NCBI GenBank assembly: GCA_026419785.1
Contig: JAODTK010005896.1
Span: forward strand, 277,501-341,500
Origin: Sclerodactyla briareus
Lineage: Eukaryota; Echinodermata; Holothuroidea; Dendrochirotida; Sclerodactylidae
Reading direction: 5' to 3'
Length of the DNA: 64,000 nt
Shown here: positions 59,831 to 64,000 of the stretch, piece after piece
Layout of the letters: each line of letters begins with the position of its first letter
Position numbering within the stretch: the stretch's first letter is position 1
Program-made: the position numbers and the translations under genes
Notes under the pieces: model-generated
What the model was told of the DNA's origin: nothing
Database searches by the model: none
What the model saw: the letters and a program-made list of their open reading frames with translations, nothing else

Positions 59831-60049
59831 ACTTATTACCATATTTTGATGCTGAAAATCTAATCAGTACATCTACCTTATCTCCCGCATCTATGTGCCA
59901 ACCAGTAATCATAGCACCTACGGTTCATCTGTAATCTTGCTAACGACCTGGAACAATGAATAACATAAAATAGGCTATTTACCTTACTTAATTACTAACT
60001 TTTGTTCCCCAAATCTAATCAGATCGTGATTATCCAGGCCTGATGCAAC

Positions 60050-63000
60050 CCTGAAATTTGACCCTCTGATATCTTCACCCGCAGAGTACACATGGGTAAA
60101 TTATGGTCCTTTCGATCAGAAGGTACCCTTTAGGTCCGAGAATGCCACTACCTTTGATTGGCCAAAAACAATAGGGGGGGGTGGCGGGAGGTCAAATTGA
60201 GGTCACTATTCACACAATGGGGGTCCACGATTGGATCACAATGGAGGTTTTATGAAAAATGTCTCCCCCATGATGTCAACCCGGTCCTGAAATTTCAACA
60301 GTGTCAAGCAATGTCACTATAGTTCGTCTCCCAAAATATTAGTTTTCTGTCCATTAGTGACCTTGAATGACCTTTGAGCCGACATGTGAGTTTTATGAAA
60401 AATGTTACAAAACACGCAGTCCAACAAGCAATATGTATCCCAAAGTATGCTGCCGATGATTGCCAACAAGGTATCAAAACCAATCTCTGACCCCTTGTAA
60501 CTGAGAACCGAGTGCCCGATTGAAGCGGGATTTTGTTTCGCCTATTCAGCCACAGAGCTCCGGTCCACATAGCAAAATTGATTTTTTTTATTTATTATAA
60601 ATAGTTTTTTTAATTTTCTTTGCCTGTATTTCTAAGAAGAGGCACATCCCTTCGACAATTTGACCTTTGACCTTTTGACCTCATTTCAGGGGTACATTGC
60701 TGCCGGATTCTAAAAAATCACCATGACAATCCTATATACATCCTAACTGCACTTACTTTCAAATGGAAAGCTTTTACCTCTGATACGTCACACACCAATG
60801 GTCACATGGGGTCGAATTATGGTCCGTTTTGATCAGATGGTACCTTTGAGATCCGAAGATGGCCACAAGATTTTATTCGATTCTGCCCAAATTAGGTGAA
60901 AGGTCATATCAAGGTCAAAGGTCACACAGATGGAGGTCACAAGTGGATCACAATGGCGCACCTCCCAACCTCGGCCAGACATTTGGTTTCCCTGTTATGG
61001 CCAAAAAACTAGTTTTTGACCTCATATTGACCTTGGAAATGACTTGACCTTTTTTAAAAAATGTAACCCTAGATGGGATACACCTTGTCCTGAAATCATA
61101 AACCACATCAGGAACAAGGTCACATGGAAGTTGTTGAAGGAAACACATACTATTTGGCAGCTATATTGCCAATAAGTGACCTTGAATACCTTGATGACGA
61201 TGGTTTTTTGAAAAATGTCTCCACCATGACGTACACTCTGTCTTGAAATTCAAATTGCCAAGCAATGTCCACTGTAAAGTTGTCTCCAAAAATTATTTTT
61301 TTTTCGTCATAATGACCTTTGAATGAACTTGATGACAAGTTCAGTTTTTTATGAAAAATGTTACTCTCCGGTGAGACTGACGCAGTCCTACACAAGCATT
61401 ATTAATCCCAAATATACTGCCGTATGAATATTGCCAAAAAGGTATCAAAACAAATCTCTGACGCCCTTGTACTTGAAACCGAGTGCCCGATTGAAGCGGG
61501 AGTTTGTTTTGTCTATTCATCACACCGGAGCTTTGTCACATATCCAAGAATTGACAGTTTCAATTTCTTGCCCTTTTACTACTACTACTCCAAAAATAAG
61601 CACATCCATTCGACATTTGACCGTTGACCTTTTGACCTCCCATTATCAGGGGTAGTTTGCCCTGCTGATTCTAAAAAATCACATGACAAATCACTCTGAA
61701 CATCCTAATTGCACTTAATTTCAAATGGAAAGCTTTTACCTCTGATACTTCACACACAAGGTCCACATGGGGTCAAATTATGGTCTCATTCTTCGTCAAA
61801 AGGTAACTTGAGTCCGAAGATGGCACAAAAATTTTGATTCGGGCAAAATTGGTGAAGGTCATATCAAGTTCAAACGTTCAACCAGATGGGTCAACGATGG
61901 ATCACAATGGGGCACCTCCCAACCAACCTCGGCAGACATTTTGTCCCATGTTTGGGTGCCAAAACTAGTTTTTTGTTTGACCCAATTTGACCTTGATGAC
62001 CTTGACCGTTTTAATCAAAAATGTAACCCTAGATGGGATACACCTTGTCCTGAAATATAAACCACATCCATGAACGGTCACTGGAAGTTGTTGCAGGAAC
62101 ACATACCTATTTGGGCAGCTTATGCCCATAAGTGACCTTGATGCCTTTGTGACATGATGGTTTGTTATAAAATTTTCTCCTCTCCACCATGACGTACACT
62201 CTTGTCCTGAAATTTCAACAATCCCAAGCAATGACACTGTAAGGTGTTCCAAAGAATATTAGTTTTTTCGTCCATAAGTGACCTTGAAAAACTTTTATGA
62301 CAATGTCCTTTTTATGGAATTTGTTACTCTCGATGAGACGCACGCAGTCCTACAGCATTATGTATCCCAAAAGTATCTGCCGATGATATTGCCAAAAAGG
62401 TTAATCAAACAAATCTCTGAGACCCCTTGTAACTTGAGAACCGAGTGCCCGATTGAAGCGGAGTTTGTTTGTCCTATTCGCAACACGGAGCTCGTCACAT
62501 ATTTCCAAGAATTGACAGTTAATTTTCTTTGCCCATTTTACCCAAAATAAGCACATCCATTCGACATTTGACCTTTGACTTTTGACCCTGATGAATGCCC
62601 AGGGGTAAGTTTTGACCTGCTGATTTCTAAAACAACATGAAAAATCACTATGAAAATCCTAACTGCACTTAATATTTTCAAATGAAGCTTTTACCCTCTC
62701 TGATATCTTTCAACACCACAAAGGTCAACACTGTGTCAAATTAAATGTCCATTTCGATCAGAAGGTACCTTGAGGATCCGAAAATGGGCAAACGAAAATT
62801 TTGATTCGGGGGCCCCAAATCGGGTAAAGGTCAAATCGAGATCAAAGGTCACCACATATGGAGGTCAAGAAGTGGATCACAATGGTGCACCTCCCAACCT
62901 CTGCAGACATTCGGTTCCCAAGTTTCTGCCTTAAAAAACTAGTTTTTGACCGTCAATTTGACCTTTAAAAATGACTCGGCTGACTTGACCGTTTAAAAAA

Positions 63001-64000
63001 AATGTAACCCTAGATGGGTACAATACACCCTGTCCCTGAAATATAAACCACATCATGAACGTGCACTTGAAGTTTGTTGCATGACCCATACTATTTACTA
63101 AAAAAACACATCTATATGCCCATAATAAAGAGTGACCTTGAATGACCTTTGATTACATTATGGTTTTTATAAAAAAATTTCTCAAACCATGACGTTACCT
63201 CTGTCCTGAAATTTCAACATTGCCAAGCATGTCTCTGTAAAGTTGTCTCCAAAAATTATTTTTTTTTCGTCATAATGACCTTTGAATGAACTTGATGACA
63301 AGTTCAGTTTTTTATGAAAAATGTTACTCTCCGGTGAGACTGACGCAGTCCTACACAAGCATTATTAATCCCAAATATACTGCCGTATGAATATTGCCAA
63401 AAAGGTATCAAAACAAATCTCTGACGCCCTTGTACTTGAAACCGAGTGCCCGATTGAAGCGGGAGTTTGTTTTGTCTATTCATCACACCGGAGCTTTGTC
63501 ACATATCCAAGAATTGACAGTTTCAATTTCTTGCCCTTTTACTACTACTACTCCAAAAATAAGCACATCCATTCGACATTTGACCGTTGACCTTTTGACC
63601 TCATTACCAGGGGGAGTTTGACTGCTGATTATAAAAATTCACCATGGACAAACACGATGAACATCCTAACTGCAGCCACTTAATTCAAATGGAAAAGATT
63701 TACCTCTGTATATTCACACACAAGGTCACATGGGGTCAATTATGGCCAATTCGATCCGAGGTACCTTTGAGATCGAAAATGGCAACGAAATTGATCGGCC
63801 CAAAAATATGGTAAAGGTCAAAGTGAGGTCAAAGGTAACACAGATGGATGTCAACGCGTGGATCACAATGGCGCCCCTTCCAACCTCTGCAGACATTCGG
63901 TTCCCCCATGTTATGGCTAAAAAAAAAAAAATAGTTTTTGCCCTCAATTTGGACCTTAATGACCTAGGAGACTGACGTTTAAAAAAAAAAGGTAACCCTA
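60050..64000 (+). repeat. ~970-bp tandem satellite, about 4 units, runs off the window end
   Basis: The landmark CCCGATTGAAGCGG recurs at about 60513, 61488, 62450 and 63451. The landmark CTCTGATA(T)..TCACAC or a variant recurs at about 60064, 60780, 61741, 62699 and 63706. The period is about 960-1000 bases; the first unit is about 250 bases short. Each unit contains many TGACCT or AGGTCA hexamers. Short open frames (60-90 codons) repeat with the unit and have no protein similarity. It continues past 64000. Confidence 0.9.

Noticed and set aside
61424..63590. Identical 67-codon frames repeated in the satellite
   Set aside because: They recur because the DNA is a tandem repeat; the intervening unit breaks the frame, so there is no protein conservation.

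Overview
This is animal nuclear DNA, not microbial. There are no operons, no long open frames (the longest unbroken frames are about 190-250 codons) and no prokaryotic start signals. Coding blocks are short exons with GT/AG borders, separated by kilobases of microsatellites, poly(G)/poly(C) tracts, LINE remnants, LTR-retroelement remnants and short non-autonomous DNA transposons. The only host gene I can support is an inter-alpha-trypsin inhibitor heavy chain (ITIH)-like gene. That gene, together with a Ty3/gypsy-type element whose integrase precedes reverse transcriptase (an order reported mainly from deuterostomes), suggests a marine invertebrate deuterostome such as an echinoderm, hemichordate or cephalochordate. 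I cannot fix the species.

Layout. 1-4 kb: no gene, one MITE. 4.1-6.9 kb: decayed CR1/L2-like LINE on + (endonuclease, RT, C-terminus). 7-12 kb: low-complexity DNA and a ~300-bp tandem repeat. 12.0-13.2 kb: the same LINE family on -. 14.5-16.6 kb: AT-rich minisatellite arms in inverted orientation around a tRNA-derived SINE. 20.4-21.1 kb: a second LINE family (+). 23.3-23.7 kb: a hairpin repeat.

24.4-35.2 kb: ITIH copy A, with four recognisable exons (end of the VIT region, two halves of the VWA domain, and the helical segment after it). A 3.17-kb hAT-like transposon with a perfect 8-bp target duplication, itself carrying a nested 0.8-kb element with its own perfect 8-bp duplication, and a LINE tail interrupt its introns. 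46.4-51.9 kb: ITIH copy B, a truncated and more damaged duplicate of the 5' half of this block. In both copies the 3' end of exon 1 with its splice donor has been amplified into a ~140-bp minisatellite.

37.9-46.3 kb: between the two copies lies a minus-strand gypsy-like element reading (gag?)-protease-integrase-RT-RNase H. It is split by two DNA transposons and has lost the integrase and RT catalytic cores. 54.4-56.0 kb: second copy of the transposon that split the integrase. 57.1 kb: second copy of the MITE seen near 2.7 kb. 60.05-64.0 kb: a ~970-bp tandem satellite packed with TGACCT/AGGTCA hexamers, running off the end of the window.

Most coding breaks are one- or two-base indels, often in short homopolymers, so part of the apparent decay may be uncorrected long-read error. 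I see no new defence, CRISPR or biosynthetic system. The unusual signals are the exon-donor minisatellite, the integrase-before-RT order, the nested transposon stack and the nuclear-receptor-half-site satellite.
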